Shown: piece after piece, positions 36,807-46,577 of the stretch | Position numbering within the stretch: position 1 is the first letter of the stretch | Layout: each line of letters opens with the position of its first letter | Assembly (NCBI RefSeq): GCF_016025255.1 | Contig: NZ_CP065592.1 | Coordinates: 1,159,122-1,223,121 of the forward strand | Length of the DNA: 64,000 bases | Source of the DNA: Sphingosinicella flava | GTDB lineage: Bacteria; Pseudomonadota; Alphaproteobacteria; Sphingomonadales; Sphingomonadaceae | Direction of reading: 5' to 3' | Program-made: the position numbers and the translations under genes | Notes under the pieces: model-generated | The model's database searches: none | Seen by the model: only the letters and a program-made list of their open reading frames with translations | What the model was told of the DNA's origin: nothing

Positions 36807-39614
36807 TCAGAATTTGTAGCCGAAGCCTGCGAGGAAGCGGCGGCCGTAGCTCTGATGGTTGCGAACCTGAAGGCGCTCGCCCGGATCGATGGTGACGAAA
36901 GGCTCGTCGGTCAAATTCTGTGCCTGGAGGAAGAGAGATAATCCTTCGAGCGTGGAACCCGGCTGGAAATCATAGCCGATCTGAGCGTCCAGGATGGTTT
37001 CGGCGAGCGCACGGCGACGCTCGCGGCTGCCGCCGAAGCCCGAAATTTCACCGGCGAAGCTAGAGCGATGACGAACGCTGGCGCGTGCGGAGAAGCCCCA
37101 TTTTTCAAAATAGGCCGTCCCGTTCGCCACCCACTTCGAATAGCCCGGCAGTTCTTCGGGATCCTGATTAGGCCGCGGCGAAATGCTAGTCTTGGTGTAA
37201 GACACGCCGCCCGTCAGGCCAAAGCCGTCGAGAGCCGAAGTGAAGGTGTCGAGAGGCAGGGTGGCAGCGAATTCAGCGCCGTAAAGTTTGCCGCCCTTGC
37301 CGTTGATCGGAACGTTGACGTCACCGGTATAATCGATCGGGATAGGCCGTGGCGGCAACGGACCCGCCGGACCATCGGGATCGAACGTTCCGGGATTGCC
37401 CACCGGATAGCCGGTAAAATCGAAATCCACATTGTCATTATAAATGTAGGACTTCAGATCCTTCCAGAACAGCTGGAGGGCAATATAGCCCTTGAGGCCG
37501 AAATACTTTTCGAAGGTGAGGTCGACCGCATTCGCCCGCCACGGACGCAGTTCCGGATTGCCCGAGCTGCCGCGCACCGTCGCCACGTTCGGTTGCACGT
37601 CGTAGTTGAAGCCATAGGAAAGGCTCGCCTTCAGATCGTCCAGACGCGGACGGATGATCTCGCGGGCGGCGCCGACGCGGATAACGAAGTCGCTCGGCAG
37701 GCGAAGCGAGAGGTTAAGGCTGGGCAGAATGTCGATATATTCCGCGCCTTCGTTGCGCGGAATGCCCACGATGTTGGGCGACCCGTTCGGGTTGTTGCCA
37801 ATCTGGGACGCCTGCGCACCGCGCGAACGCTGATCGGTCAAAACCGCCTGAACGCCGAAATTACCCGTCAGCTGGCTTGCCCCGAGCATCGTGTCGATAT
37901 TGCCCTGGGTGTACCAGGTCATGATCTCTTCGCTGATGTCGTAGGACTTGACGACGACATCGCCATAGGGGTTGCGCACAAGCTGGTAGATGCCCGCGTC
38001 CAGCAATTCGCGAGGATCGTAGCTGATGACCGGACCGAGCCCGAGATAGCGCAGGTTAGTCGTCCCCCGGCGATATTGCTCAGGCACGACGACGCTGGTC
38101 CTGCCGTCCGTATTGGCGACGAGACCTACGAAATATTCGTCCGGAACCAGGGACTTCTCACGATCGGTATAGTTGAAGCCAAACTGTACGCTGCGGACGG
38201 CGCCTTCCAGCTCCTTCTCGATTTCAAAGCGGTACTGCCACAGCTCGTCTTCGATGATGCGGTTGTTGTAATAACCGTCCTGGCCGCCGCGAATGCGCGT
38301 GCCGTCAACCGCGGTTTGGTCGCCGCCCCAGCCGAGCGGGCTGGTCAGCTGGATCAGGTTGTAATCGCCGTAGTTGAGGGTGGGGCGGAAGGTCGTGCCG
38401 TTCCGGCCGCTGCGGAACGCGATCGTGTCGGTCGCGCCCACGCCGCCGCCGCGCCCAGTGCCGGCATTGGTTTCGAAATTCAGCTCGTTGCGGTCGGTTT
38501 TCGAAAAGCCGATGTCGGCCATGACGTTCCAACCGTCATCGCCTTCATACTTGCCGTTCCAACCGAAGGAATAAAGCTGGGCATTGCGGACAAAAAGGTC
38601 GTTGCGTACGACGCCTTCGACGCCCGCAAACGTGCCGCTAACGATCTGACCATCGACGACATCGCCCGGCGTCAGCGACGCGCCGCTCCAGAAAAGCGGA
38701 AGCTCGATACCGCGCTTGATCTGCTCGTCCTTGAAGTCAGAATAGAAACCGTCAACGGTGGTGGTGAATTCAGGTGCGGGGCGCCACTGAACGGTTCCCT
38801 GCAGGCCCAACCGCTTCAGCTGCGTCGAGGTTACATAAGGCTTCACGCCGCCGATAACGCGATTGCCGCCCGGTCCTTCTGCGTAACCCCAGGCTTCAAA
38901 TTCCTCGATATGATAAGGCTCGTCCGTGTAGCTCGCGGACAGCGCCACGCCCAACGTATCGTTGGCGAATTGGTCCACATATGTGCCGTAGACACGGTAG
39001 CCCATGTCGTTGGATCCGGCGTTGAGCTTGCCGATGTCGGCATAGCTGCCGCGCGCGCCGACCGAAATGACCTGACGGCCGAAATCGATGGGACGGATGG
39101 TGCGGAGGTCGACTGTGCCCGACAGGCCCTGGCCAACGAGGCTCGCCATCGGCGTCTTGTAGACCAGAACCTGGTTGACGACTTCGGAAGGATATTGATC
39201 GAATTCGACGGCGCGATTGTCCCCGGTCGACGTCTGCTCACGCCCGTTCAGGAGCGTGGTCGAAAAGTCGGGCGCGAAGCCGCGAATGGAAATGGAGGTC
39301 GCGCGGCCCGACAGCCGCTGGGAGGTGAGGCCCGGAAGGCGCGCGATCGATTCCGCGATCGAGGCATCGGGCAGCTTGCCGATATCTTCTGCGGAAATCG
39401 ATTCGACGATCTGGTCGCGATCCTTCTTCTCGGCGACGGCGCTTTCAAGCGATGCGCGGAAGCCGGTGACCACGATCTCCTGCTCGCCCTCGACGGGCTG
39501 AGCCGCGTCCCGAGACTGCGTGTTCTGCGCGTAAGCCGGCGCTCCGGCCGTCAGCGCGACCATCGCGGCGCCGCCCATCAATACGAAACGGCGAAAATCC
39601 TTGTTCAACGTCAT
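36807..39614 (-). CDS. TonB-dependent receptor, probable maltodextrin transporter (MalA/SusC-like role)
   Basis: 935 residues from the ATG at 39614 (GGGAGG upstream). Signal peptide ending GAPAYAQ, TonB box-like [10 protein letters not shown], plug with [28 protein letters not shown], then a 22-strand type barrel ending [11 protein letters not shown]. The opening [30 protein letters not shown] is typical of TIGR01782-type receptors for plant sugars. Maltodextrin is inferred from the divergent GH13 genes and shared operator. The promoter (-35 TTGAAC, 18 bases, -10 AATAAT) overlaps an operator at 39777-39790. Confidence 0.9.
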   Translation of the reverse strand: MTLNKDFRRFVLMGGAAMVALTAGAPAYAQNTQSRDAAQPVEGEQEIVVTGFRASLESAVAEKKDRDQIVESISAEDIGKLPDASIAESIARLPGLTSQRLSGRATSISIRGFAPDFSTTLLNGREQTSTGDNRAVEFDQYPSEVVNQVLVYKTPMASLVGQGLSGTVDLRTIRPIDFGRQVISVGARGSYADIGKLNAGSNDMGYRVYGTYVDQFANDTLGVALSASYTDEPYHIEEFEAWGYAEGPGGNRVIGGVKPYVTSTQLKRLGLQGTVQWRPAPEFTTTVDGFYSDFKDEQIKRGIELPLFWSGASLTPGDVVDGQIVSGTFAGVEGVVRNDLFVRNAQLYSFGWNGKYEGDDGWNVMADIGFSKTDRNELNFETNAGTGRGGGVGATDTIAFRSGRNGTTFRPTLNYGDYNLIQLTSPLGWGGDQTAVDGTRIRGGQDGYYNNRIIEDELWQYRFEIEKELEGAVRSVQFGFNYTDREKSLVPDEYFVGLVANTDGRTSVVVPEQYRRGTTNLRYLGLGPVISYDPRELLDAGIYQLVRNPYGDVVVKSYDISEEIMTWYTQGNIDTMLGASQLTGNFGVQAVLTDQRSRGAQASQIGNNPNGSPNIVGIPRNEGAEYIDILPSLNLSLRLPSDFVIRVGAAREIIRPRLDDLKASLSYGFNYDVQPNVATVRGSSGNPELRPWRANAVDLTFEKYFGLKGYIALQLFWKDLKSYIYNDNVDFDFTGYPVGNPGTFDPDGPAGPLPPRPIPIDYTGDVNVPINGKGGKLYGAEFAATLPLDTFTSALDGFGLTGGVSYTKTSISPRPNQDPEELPGYSKWVANGTAYFEKWGFSARASVRHRSSFAGEISGFGGSRERRRALAETILDAQIGYDFQPGSTLEGLSLFLQAQNLTDEPFVTIDPGERLQVRNHQSYGRRFLAGFGYKF

Positions 39615-39776
39615 GGCGAACCTCCCACTACCGGACCGCAAATCCCCACGACGGTCCTTTAAATTGCATCCAGACGAACCCATGCGCGGAACGCATGAGT
39701 TCGCATTCTCCTGGTCCGCCATCTGGCGCCCCCGTCGCGATCGGCCTCGTTCATGGTGCGAGGTCTCACTTCGACC

Positions 39777-39790
39777 CGCAAATTATTGCA
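39777..39790 (-). promoter_or_regulatory. LacI-type operator over the receptor promoter
   Basis: CGCAA-ATTA-TTGCA. On the minus strand it covers the -10 hexamer AATAAT (39782-39787), whose -35 TTGAAC is at 39806-39811, spacer 18. Confidence 0.7.
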
Positions 39791-39910
39791 AATATTTTAC
39801 CCGTTGTTCAAGCCGCTATTTCGTGTGGCGTGGCGGGCGTGTCCGGAATGTCACAGGTAAGTCTCTAAACCAGCGTTTAGCTTGGGAAATTATAAATTGC
39901 CGGCGCTTGC

Positions 39911-39945
39911 TTGACGGGAAGCGGCGCGTTCTGCAAATAATTGCA
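39911..39945 (+). promoter_or_regulatory. Promoter and LacI-type operator of the GH13 genes
   Basis: -35 TTGACG at 39911-39916 and -10 AATAAT at 39936-39941 (spacer 19). The perfect palindrome TGCAA-ATAA-TTGCA at 39932-39945 covers the -10. GGGAGGG precedes the ATG at 39984. Confidence 0.7.
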
Positions 39946-39983
39946 AAACACAAGTATCGTGGAAACTTTAGGGAGGGTAGATC

Positions 39984-41807
39984 ATGTCTTTTCGTCGCTG
40001 GGCGCGGCTCATCATGCTTGCCCTTCCCCTTTCCGCTTCGCCCTTGGCCGCCGCTGCGCAGGTTCCCACCCATCTCGACCGCATACCCGAGGACGATTTC
40101 ATTTACTTCGTCCTGCCGGACAGGTTCGAGAATGGCGACACGTCGAACGACAAAGGCGGCCTTTCGGGCGACCGGCTGAAGACCGGCTTCGATCCGGCGC
40201 ATAAGGGATTCTATCATGGCGGCGACCTTAAAGGCTTGACTGACCGGCTCGATTACCTCTCCGGCCTTGGCGTCACCGCGATCTGGCTCGGCCCCATTTA
40301 CAAGAACAAGCCGGTCCAGGGTCCGCCCGGAGGGGAATCGTCGGGTTATCACGGCTATTGGATTACCGACTTCACCCAGGTCGATCCGCATTTCGGCACG
40401 CGCGGGGACATGAAGCGTTTCGTCGACGCGGCGCATGCGCGCGGCATCAAAATCTATCTCGACATCATTACCAACCATACGGCGGACGTGATTAAATATC
40501 GCGAATGCCCGCAAAATGATTGCGGCTATCGCAGCCAGGCCGATTATCCTTATTCCGCCAAAGGCGGGGTCGAAGGCGCGCGCATCAACGAAGGGTTCGA
40601 AGGAGTCGAGGCGGCCGGCCAGCGCAGCGGCAATTTCGCCAAATTGACCGACCCCACTTACGCCTACACCCCCTATGTTCCCAAGGGCGAGGAGAAGGTG
40701 AAGGTTCCGGCCTGGCTCAACGACCCGATCTATTATCACAATCGCGGCGATTCGACGTTCCGGGGCGAAAGCTCGACCCATGGCGATTTCGCGGGACTTG
40801 ACGATCTCTTCACGGAAAATCCCCGCGTCGTCGACGGCTTCATCGAGATTTTCGGGCAGTGGATCGACGATTTCGCCATTGACGGCTTTCGCATCGACAC
40901 CGCCCGGCACGTGAATCCGGAATTCTGGCAAGCCTTCGTTCCCGCCATGCAGGCGCGCGCCAAGGCACGGGGCATTCCGAATTTCTATATTTTCGGCGAA
41001 GTGTACGAGCCGGATCCCGGCGCGCTCGCCCGTTTCACCCGGGTCGACGGCTATCCGACCGTGCTCGATTTCGCTTTCCAGTCGGCGGTGAGCGATGTCG
41101 TCGCGCGGGGCGCGCCGACCGAGCGGCTGACGACTTTGTTCAAGATGGACGCGCTCTATGAAGGCGGCGAGGCGACGGCGCGCAAGTTGCCGACCTTCCT
41201 CGGCAATCACGACATGGGCCGCTTCGCCACCTTCGTGCGGCAGGCCAATCCAGCGGCGAGCGAGGAGGAAATAACCCGGCGCTACCTGCTCGGCCACGCC
41301 ATGCTCATGTTCTCCCGCGGCGTCCCGGTCCTTTATTATGGCGACGAGCAAGGCTTTTCCGGCGACGGCGGCGACCAGGATGCGCGCGAGGACATGTTCC
41401 CGAGCCAGGTCGCGGTCTATAACGACAACCGGCTCGTCGGTTCGGCCGCGAGTACGGCGCAGTCGAATTTCGACACGGCCAATCCCATCTACCAGGCGAT
41501 CGCGCGCATGGCCGCGATCCGGAAGAGCGATCCGGCATTGCGGTCGGGGGAGCAGGTGGTGCGGGCTTATGGCAGAACGCCGGGCCTGTTCGCCTTTTCG
41601 CGGCGCGCGCCTTCGGGCGGCGGCGAAACGCTGGTCGCGTTCAATACCGGTGCGACGCCGGTTTCGGCCAATGTGCAGGTGGATACCGCCTCGCTCGGGT
41701 GGACCGCGCTGCACGGTTCCTGCGCGCCCGCGGCCACCGCGCCCGGCAGCGTCAAGGTGGAGATCGCGCCGTTCGACTATATTGTCTGCAAAGCGAATAA
41801 ACGGTGA
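39984..41807 (+). CDS. Secreted GH13 alpha-amylase family enzyme
   Basis: 607 residues with a signal peptide (to about residue 25, PLAAAAQ). A (beta/alpha)8 GH13 domain: region I DIITNHTA, region II DGFRIDTARH with nucleophile Asp305, region III FGEVYE with Glu339, region IV FLGNHD with Asp410. The N-terminal FYHGGDLKGLTDRLDYLSGLGVTAIWLGP is typical for neopullulanase/cyclomaltodextrinase-like secreted amylases. Expected to cut starch or maltodextrin in the periplasm or outside. Overlaps the next gene by four bases (GTGA). Confidence 0.93.
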   Translation: MSFRRWARLIMLALPLSASPLAAAAQVPTHLDRIPEDDFIYFVLPDRFENGDTSNDKGGLSGDRLKTGFDPAHKGFYHGGDLKGLTDRLDYLSGLGVTAIWLGPIYKNKPVQGPPGGESSGYHGYWITDFTQVDPHFGTRGDMKRFVDAAHARGIKIYLDIITNHTADVIKYRECPQNDCGYRSQADYPYSAKGGVEGARINEGFEGVEAAGQRSGNFAKLTDPTYAYTPYVPKGEEKVKVPAWLNDPIYYHNRGDSTFRGESSTHGDFAGLDDLFTENPRVVDGFIEIFGQWIDDFAIDGFRIDTARHVNPEFWQAFVPAMQARAKARGIPNFYIFGEVYEPDPGALARFTRVDGYPTVLDFAFQSAVSDVVARGAPTERLTTLFKMDALYEGGEATARKLPTFLGNHDMGRFATFVRQANPAASEEEITRRYLLGHAMLMFSRGVPVLYYGDEQGFSGDGGDQDAREDMFPSQVAVYNDNRLVGSAASTAQSNFDTANPIYQAIARMAAIRKSDPALRSGEQVVRAYGRTPGLFAFSRRAPSGGGETLVAFNTGATPVSANVQVDTASLGWTALHGSCAPAATAPGSVKVEIAPFDYIVCKANKR

Positions 41808-43441
41808 CGAGCCTGGTCCTGGACAAGGCGCCCAAAGGACTGGCCGGCGCCGGTGCCGGCAGCGAACCCTGGTGGAAGGGCGCCGTCATCTACCAAATCT
41901 ATCCGCGCAGCTTCGCGGATTCGAACGGCGACGGCGTCGGCGACCTGCCGGGCATCACCGCGCACCTCGATCACGTCGCCTCGCTTGGCGTGGACGGGAT
42001 CTGGCTGTCGCCCTTCTTCACGTCTCCGATGAAGGATTTCGGATACGACATCGCGGATTATTGCGGCGTGGATCCGATTTTCGGAACCATGGCGGATTTC
42101 GACGCCTTGCTGGCGCGCGCGCACGACCTGGGGCTCAAGGTCATCATCGACCAGGTCTATGCGCACACGTCGGACCAGCACGCATGGTTCAAGGAAAGCC
42201 GGTCGAGCCGCGACAATCCGAAAGCCGACTGGTATGTCTGGGCGGATGCCAAGCCGGACGGTTCGCCGCCCAACAACTGGCTGTCCGTCTTTCACGGGCC
42301 GGCCTGGACCTGGGACACACGGCGCGGCCAATATTATCTGCACAATTTCCTGAGCAGTCAGCCCAACCTTCACGTCCACAATCCGCAAGTGCAGGAGGCC
42401 TTGCTGGAAACCGCGCGCTTCTGGTTCGACCGGGGCGTCGACGGCTTCCGCCTCGATGCGATCAACTTTTCGATGCACGATCCGGCGCTGACCGACAATC
42501 CGCCCGTGCCGCCGGGCTTTGGACGCGGCATATTGCCGTTCGATTTCCAGCATCATTTCCACAACCAGTCGCATCCCGACATTCCCCAATTCCTGGCGCG
42601 GGTGCGGGCCTTGGTCGACAGCTATGACGGCGACCGCTTCACCGTCGCGGAAGTCGGCGGCGAACAGGCCAATGAAGAGATGCGCCTCTATACGAGGGGC
42701 GCCGACCGGCTGCACAGCGCCTACGGCTTCAACTTCCTCTATTCGAAGGACGTGACGCCCGCGCTTATCCACGAGACCATCGACATGTGGCCGCAGGCGG
42801 CGGGAGAAGGTTGGCCGAGCTGGGCATTTTCCAACCACGATGCGCCGCGCGCGGTGTCGCGCTGGCTCCACGGCCGCGACCGCGATGCGTTCGCGCGGCA
42901 AGCGATGCTGCTGTTGATGGCGCTGCGCGGCAACATATTCCTCTATCAAGGCGAGGAACTCGGACTGCCGCAAGCCGATGTGCCGTTCGAGCGGCTGCAG
43001 GATCCCGAAGCGATCGCCAATTATCCCGAAAGCCAGGGCCGGGACGGCGCGCGGACCCCCGTGCCGTGGAAGGCCGACGCGCCGCAGGCCGGCTTTTCGC
43101 CGGTCGAACCGTGGCTGCCGCTGGATCCCGCGCATGTTCCGCTGGCCGTCGACCGGCAGGAAGCCTGTCCCGACAGCATGCTGCACTATACCCGGCACCT
43201 GATTGCATTCCGCAAGCGGCATCCGGCTCTCCGCCTTGGATCGATCCGGCCGATCGACGCGCCGGAGCCGATCCTCGCCTTCGAGCGCATTCATGGCGGC
43301 GAGCGCCTGCTGTGCGTCTTCAATCTTGGCACCGGCAGCGCGGACTGGACCTTGCCCGCAGGCTGGACGGTGATCGAAAGTGCCGGCGATGTCTCGGGAA
43401 CGGCGCTTGGACCCCATTCGGGTTTGATCGCCAGCCTTTGA
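41804..43441 (+). CDS. GH13 alpha-glucosidase (oligo-1,6/maltase type)
   Basis: 545 residues from a GTG that overlaps the previous stop; no signal peptide, so cytoplasmic. WWKGAVIYQIYPRSFADSNGDGVGDLPGI is the hallmark of alpha-glucosidases of the GH13_17/23/31 type. Nucleophile Asp218 in DGFRLDAINF, acid/base Glu283 in VAEVGGE, and SNHDAPR with the third Asp. Releases glucose from maltose and short dextrins. Convergent with the LacI-type regulator gene, 11 bases apart. Confidence 0.94.
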   Translation: MTSLVLDKAPKGLAGAGAGSEPWWKGAVIYQIYPRSFADSNGDGVGDLPGITAHLDHVASLGVDGIWLSPFFTSPMKDFGYDIADYCGVDPIFGTMADFDALLARAHDLGLKVIIDQVYAHTSDQHAWFKESRSSRDNPKADWYVWADAKPDGSPPNNWLSVFHGPAWTWDTRRGQYYLHNFLSSQPNLHVHNPQVQEALLETARFWFDRGVDGFRLDAINFSMHDPALTDNPPVPPGFGRGILPFDFQHHFHNQSHPDIPQFLARVRALVDSYDGDRFTVAEVGGEQANEEMRLYTRGADRLHSAYGFNFLYSKDVTPALIHETIDMWPQAAGEGWPSWAFSNHDAPRAVSRWLHGRDRDAFARQAMLLLMALRGNIFLYQGEELGLPQADVPFERLQDPEAIANYPESQGRDGARTPVPWKADAPQAGFSPVEPWLPLDPAHVPLAVDRQEACPDSMLHYTRHLIAFRKRHPALRLGSIRPIDAPEPILAFERIHGGERLLCVFNLGTGSADWTLPAGWTVIESAGDVSGTALGPHSGLIASL

Positions 43442-43452
43442 TGGACGGAAGA

Positions 43453-44469
43453 TCAGCCGCCGCAGGATTCCCGGACGATGAGGTCGGTCGGCATGCGTTC
43501 GGAGCGCATGTCCCCCGACCCGCCGGTGTCGAGCAATTTGGACACGAGCAGGCGGCCCGCGCGCGCCGTATCCTGCATGATCGTGGTGAGCGCGGGGCGG
43601 CTGTAGCGGGCAAAGGGCACGTCGTCATAGCCGACCACCGACACGTCTTCGGGAACGCGCAGGCCATGGTGAAGCAGCGAGCGGATCGCCCCCAGGGCGA
43701 TGAGATCGGAAGCGGCCACCACGCCGTCGACGTCAACGCCGCGCGCAATGATCGCATCCATCGCCGCTTCGCCCGATTCCACGGTGAAATGGGCGGAAAC
43801 GAGAAGGTTGGGATCGGGATCGAGACCGGATTGTTCCAGCGCCTCGAAATAGCCGCGCAGCCGTTGCTTGACCTCCGGCGCTTCCGTATCGCCCAGATAC
43901 ACGATGCGCTTGCGGCCGAGACGGGCGAGGTGGAGCGTGGCGCGGCGGCCGCCCAGCAGATTGTCGCTGCCGATCGAGCAATAAGTCTGGTCGGGAAGCT
44001 GGGCGCCCCAGACGGCGAAGCGCCCTTCGGTCTCGGAAAGGCGATTGAAGGCGGGGTGCAGCCCGCTTTGGCCCAGGAAGATCACGCCATCGGCCCGGCT
44101 GGTCGTCATGGCGGCAAGCAGATCGTCGTAACTGGTGGGCGCGAAGTGGCTGACGACCAGGTCGCAGCCCCGTTCGCGCGCGGCATCGGCGGCACCCGCG
44201 AAAAGCTCGAGCGTGAAGGGATCGTCCAGTTGCACCTCGCGCGCCTGCGGGCGGGGCACGACGAGCGCGATCGTCCCCGTCGCGCCGATCGGGCCCGCGG
44301 GCATGTGGCGGCGAAAAGGGTAATCATGCTCCCGCGCCAGTTTCCAGATCAGCTGCTTGGTGCGGTCGTTGACTGCCGGGCTGTCGTTCAAGGCGCGCGA
44401 CGCGGTGGAAATCGACACGCCGGCCAGCTCGGCTATGTCTTCGAGCCGGGTGTTGCGGCGCGCGGTCAT
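43453..44469 (-). CDS. LacI family transcriptional regulator of the glucan locus
   Basis: 338 residues. Helix-turn-helix RLEDIAELAGVSISTASRALND at the start and hinge region to about 60, then a periplasmic-binding-protein-like sugar domain (GTIALVVPRPQAREVQLDDPFTLELFAGAADAA) with DGVVAASDLIALGAIRSL near the end. Likely represses the operators at 39777 and 39932 and releases them on binding a sugar. Divergent from GH97, so the 83-base gap probably also mediates its own control. Relative of Caulobacter MalI and Xanthomonas maltose regulators by context. Confidence 0.92.
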   Translation of the reverse strand: MTARRNTRLEDIAELAGVSISTASRALNDSPAVNDRTKQLIWKLAREHDYPFRRHMPAGPIGATGTIALVVPRPQAREVQLDDPFTLELFAGAADAARERGCDLVVSHFAPTSYDDLLAAMTTSRADGVIFLGQSGLHPAFNRLSETEGRFAVWGAQLPDQTYCSIGSDNLLGGRRATLHLARLGRKRIVYLGDTEAPEVKQRLRGYFEALEQSGLDPDPNLLVSAHFTVESGEAAMDAIIARGVDVDGVVAASDLIALGAIRSLLHHGLRVPEDVSVVGYDDVPFARYSRPALTTIMQDTARAGRLLVSKLLDTGGSGDMRSERMPTDLIVRESCGG

Positions 44470-44486
44470 GCAAATTTTGCTGCAAA
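44470..44486. promoter_or_regulatory. Variant operator sites between lacI-type gene and GH97
   Basis: Two overlapping odd palindromes, GCAAA-T-TTTGC (44470-44480) and TTTGC-T-GCAAA (44476-44486). A weaker CGCAA-AAAT-TTTCA is at 44516-44529. They keep the GCAA/TTGC half-sites but not the spacing of the two strong operators, so binding may be weaker. Confidence 0.4.
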
Positions 44487-44552
44487 GATTTTCATGAGAC
44501 TAACTGCACAGCCTTCGCAAAAATTTTCAAGCCCCATGGCAAAGGACGACAG

Positions 44553-46577
44553 ATGATCGGACGCTTCCTCTCCATCGTTGCCGCCGGCTTCATCGCCGCG
44601 CCCGCTTTCGCGCAAACCCCCGCCAAGGTCAGTTCGCCCGACGGCACGCTGACCGTGACGGTGGAGGTGAATGGCGAGGGGCGACCGGAATATCAGGTGC
44701 AACGGAGCGGACGCACGATCATCGACCGGTCGCGGCTCGGCTTCATCTTCACCAACGCGCCGAAGATGGAGCGCAATTTCGAGATCGCCGATGTGCAGGT
44801 GCGCGCGGCCGACACGACGTGGGAGCAGCCATGGGGCGAACGCCGCTTCGTGCGCGACAACCACCGGGAAATGCGCGTCCGCCTCACCGAGAAGACCGCG
44901 CTGAAGCGCAGCCTGGACGTCGTGTTCCGCGTGTTCGACGATGGGGTCGGCTTCCGCTACGAATTCCCGGATCAAGCGGCGCTGAAGGATGTGAGGATCG
45001 GCGAGGAGCTGACCGAATTCGCCGTCGCGGGACCGGCGACCGCCTGGTGGATTCCGGCGCTGCAATGGAACCGCGAGGAATATCTCTACGGCAAGACGGC
45101 GATCACCGAGGTCGGGCTCGCGCAGACGCCGATGACGATCCGCACGGACGACGGCCTCCATATCGCGTTTCATGAAGCGGCGCTCACCGATTATGCGGGC
45201 ATGAACCTGCTCAACGAGGGCAAGGGCCGCTTCCGCGCCATGCTCACTCAAGCCTCCGAAGGGCCGAAGGTGCAGCGCGCAGCCCCCTTCGCGACGCCGT
45301 GGCGGACGATGCAGATCAGCGACACGGCGGGCGGCCTCGTCACCAACGATCTGATCCTCAATCTCAACGAACCCAACAAGCTGGGCGACGTCAGCTGGGT
45401 CGAACCTTTCAAATATGTCGGCGTGTGGTGGGAAATGCACCTCGACAAATCGAGCTGGGGCGCCGGCCCGAAGCATGGCGCGACGACGCAGAATGTGAAG
45501 CGCTATATCGACTTCGCGGCGAAGCACGGCTTCCGCGGCGTGCTGGTCGAAGGCTGGAACGAGGGCTGGAACGACGACTGGTTCGCCAATGGCGAGGATT
45601 TCAGCTTCACCAAACCCTATCCGGATTTCGACATCGAAGCGCTCGCCGCTTACGCCAAGCAGAAGGGCGTGCGGCTGATCGGCCATCATGAAACGGCGGG
45701 CAACATCGCCGTCTACGAGCCGCAAATGGGCGCGGCCTTCGACCTTTACGAGCGGCTCGGCATCGACGCGGTGAAGACCGGCTATGTCGCCGACGCGGGC
45801 GGCATCCAGGTGCGGCGCCCGGATGGCGGGATCGGCTTCGAATGGCATGAAGGCCAGATCATGTCGCGCCATTCCCTCGACGTGGTGAAGGAAGCCGCCA
45901 AGCGGAAGATCGCCATCAACGCGCATGAGCCGTTCAAGGATACCGGCCTCCGCCGCACCTATCCCAATTGGGTCTCCCGCGAGGGCGCGCGCGGCATGGA
46001 ATTCAACGCCTGGGGACAGCCGCCCAACCCGCCGGAGCATGAAGCGAACCTCGTCTTCACCCGCATGCTCGCCGGGCCGATGGATTTCACGCCCGGTATC
46101 CTGAGCCTGGAAGGACGTGGCCAGCCGATCCAGTCGACGATGGCAAAGCAGCTGGCGCTCTACGTCGTCCTTTATTCGCCCATCCACATGGCGGCCGACC
46201 TTCCCGAACATTATGAAGCGAACCTAAAGCCCTTCCAGTTCATCAAGGACGTGCCGACCGATTGGTCGGAAACGCGCGTCCTCAACGGCGAGATCGGCGA
46301 TTATGTCACCATCGCGCGCAAGGACCGGAAGAGCGAGGATTGGTACCTGGGCGCGGTGACGGACGAGAATGGCCGCGCGCTTTCCACCCCCCTCTCCTTC
46401 CTGGCACCCGGCAAGCGCTACCGCGCGCAAATCTACCGCGACGGCGAAGGGGCGGATTACAAGAGCAATCCAAAGAGCATCGCCATCGAGGAAAGGATCG
46501 TGACCAGCGCGGACACGCTGACTCTGAACCTTGCCGCCGGCGGCGGTCAGGCGATCCGCTTCGTGGCGCTGCGCTGA
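44553..46577 (+). CDS. GH97 alpha-glucosidase (SusB-like)
   Basis: 674 residues with signal peptide MIGRFLSIVAAGFIAAPAFAQ. N-terminal beta-sandwich (SPDGTLTVTVEVNGEGRPEYQVQRSGRTII), TIM-barrel with GVWWEMHLD, FRGVLVEGWNEGW, LIGHHETAGN, AINAHEPFKDTG and GARGMEFNAWG, C-terminal beta domain. Glu in HHETAG, HEPFK and GMEFN match the three acids of inverting GH97 alpha-glucosidases (SusB), not the Asp nucleophile of the retaining branch. Periplasmic cleavage of maltose and maltodextrin to glucose. Stop overlaps the esterase start (TGATG). Confidence 0.94.
   Translation: MIGRFLSIVAAGFIAAPAFAQTPAKVSSPDGTLTVTVEVNGEGRPEYQVQRSGRTIIDRSRLGFIFTNAPKMERNFEIADVQVRAADTTWEQPWGERRFVRDNHREMRVRLTEKTALKRSLDVVFRVFDDGVGFRYEFPDQAALKDVRIGEELTEFAVAGPATAWWIPALQWNREEYLYGKTAITEVGLAQTPMTIRTDDGLHIAFHEAALTDYAGMNLLNEGKGRFRAMLTQASEGPKVQRAAPFATPWRTMQISDTAGGLVTNDLILNLNEPNKLGDVSWVEPFKYVGVWWEMHLDKSSWGAGPKHGATTQNVKRYIDFAAKHGFRGVLVEGWNEGWNDDWFANGEDFSFTKPYPDFDIEALAAYAKQKGVRLIGHHETAGNIAVYEPQMGAAFDLYERLGIDAVKTGYVADAGGIQVRRPDGGIGFEWHEGQIMSRHSLDVVKEAAKRKIAINAHEPFKDTGLRRTYPNWVSREGARGMEFNAWGQPPNPPEHEANLVFTRMLAGPMDFTPGILSLEGRGQPIQSTMAKQLALYVVLYSPIHMAADLPEHYEANLKPFQFIKDVPTDWSETRVLNGEIGDYVTIARKDRKSEDWYLGAVTDENGRALSTPLSFLAPGKRYRAQIYRDGEGADYKSNPKSIAIEERIVTSADTLTLNLAAGGGQAIRFVALR

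Larger units (their letters stand above)
39615..39983. other. Divergent control region between TonB receptor and GH13 genes (no gene)
   Basis: 369 bases with two palindromic operators (39777-39790 and 39932-39945), each over the -10 element of one of two outward promoters. The region is AT-rich compared with the genes beside it. I see nothing coding. Confidence 0.75.

Noticed and set aside
37068-39662. 864-codon open frame on the plus strand
   Set aside because: Antisense to the TonB receptor, which has a signal peptide, plug and C-terminal aromatic residue. The opposite frame has no recognisable features.
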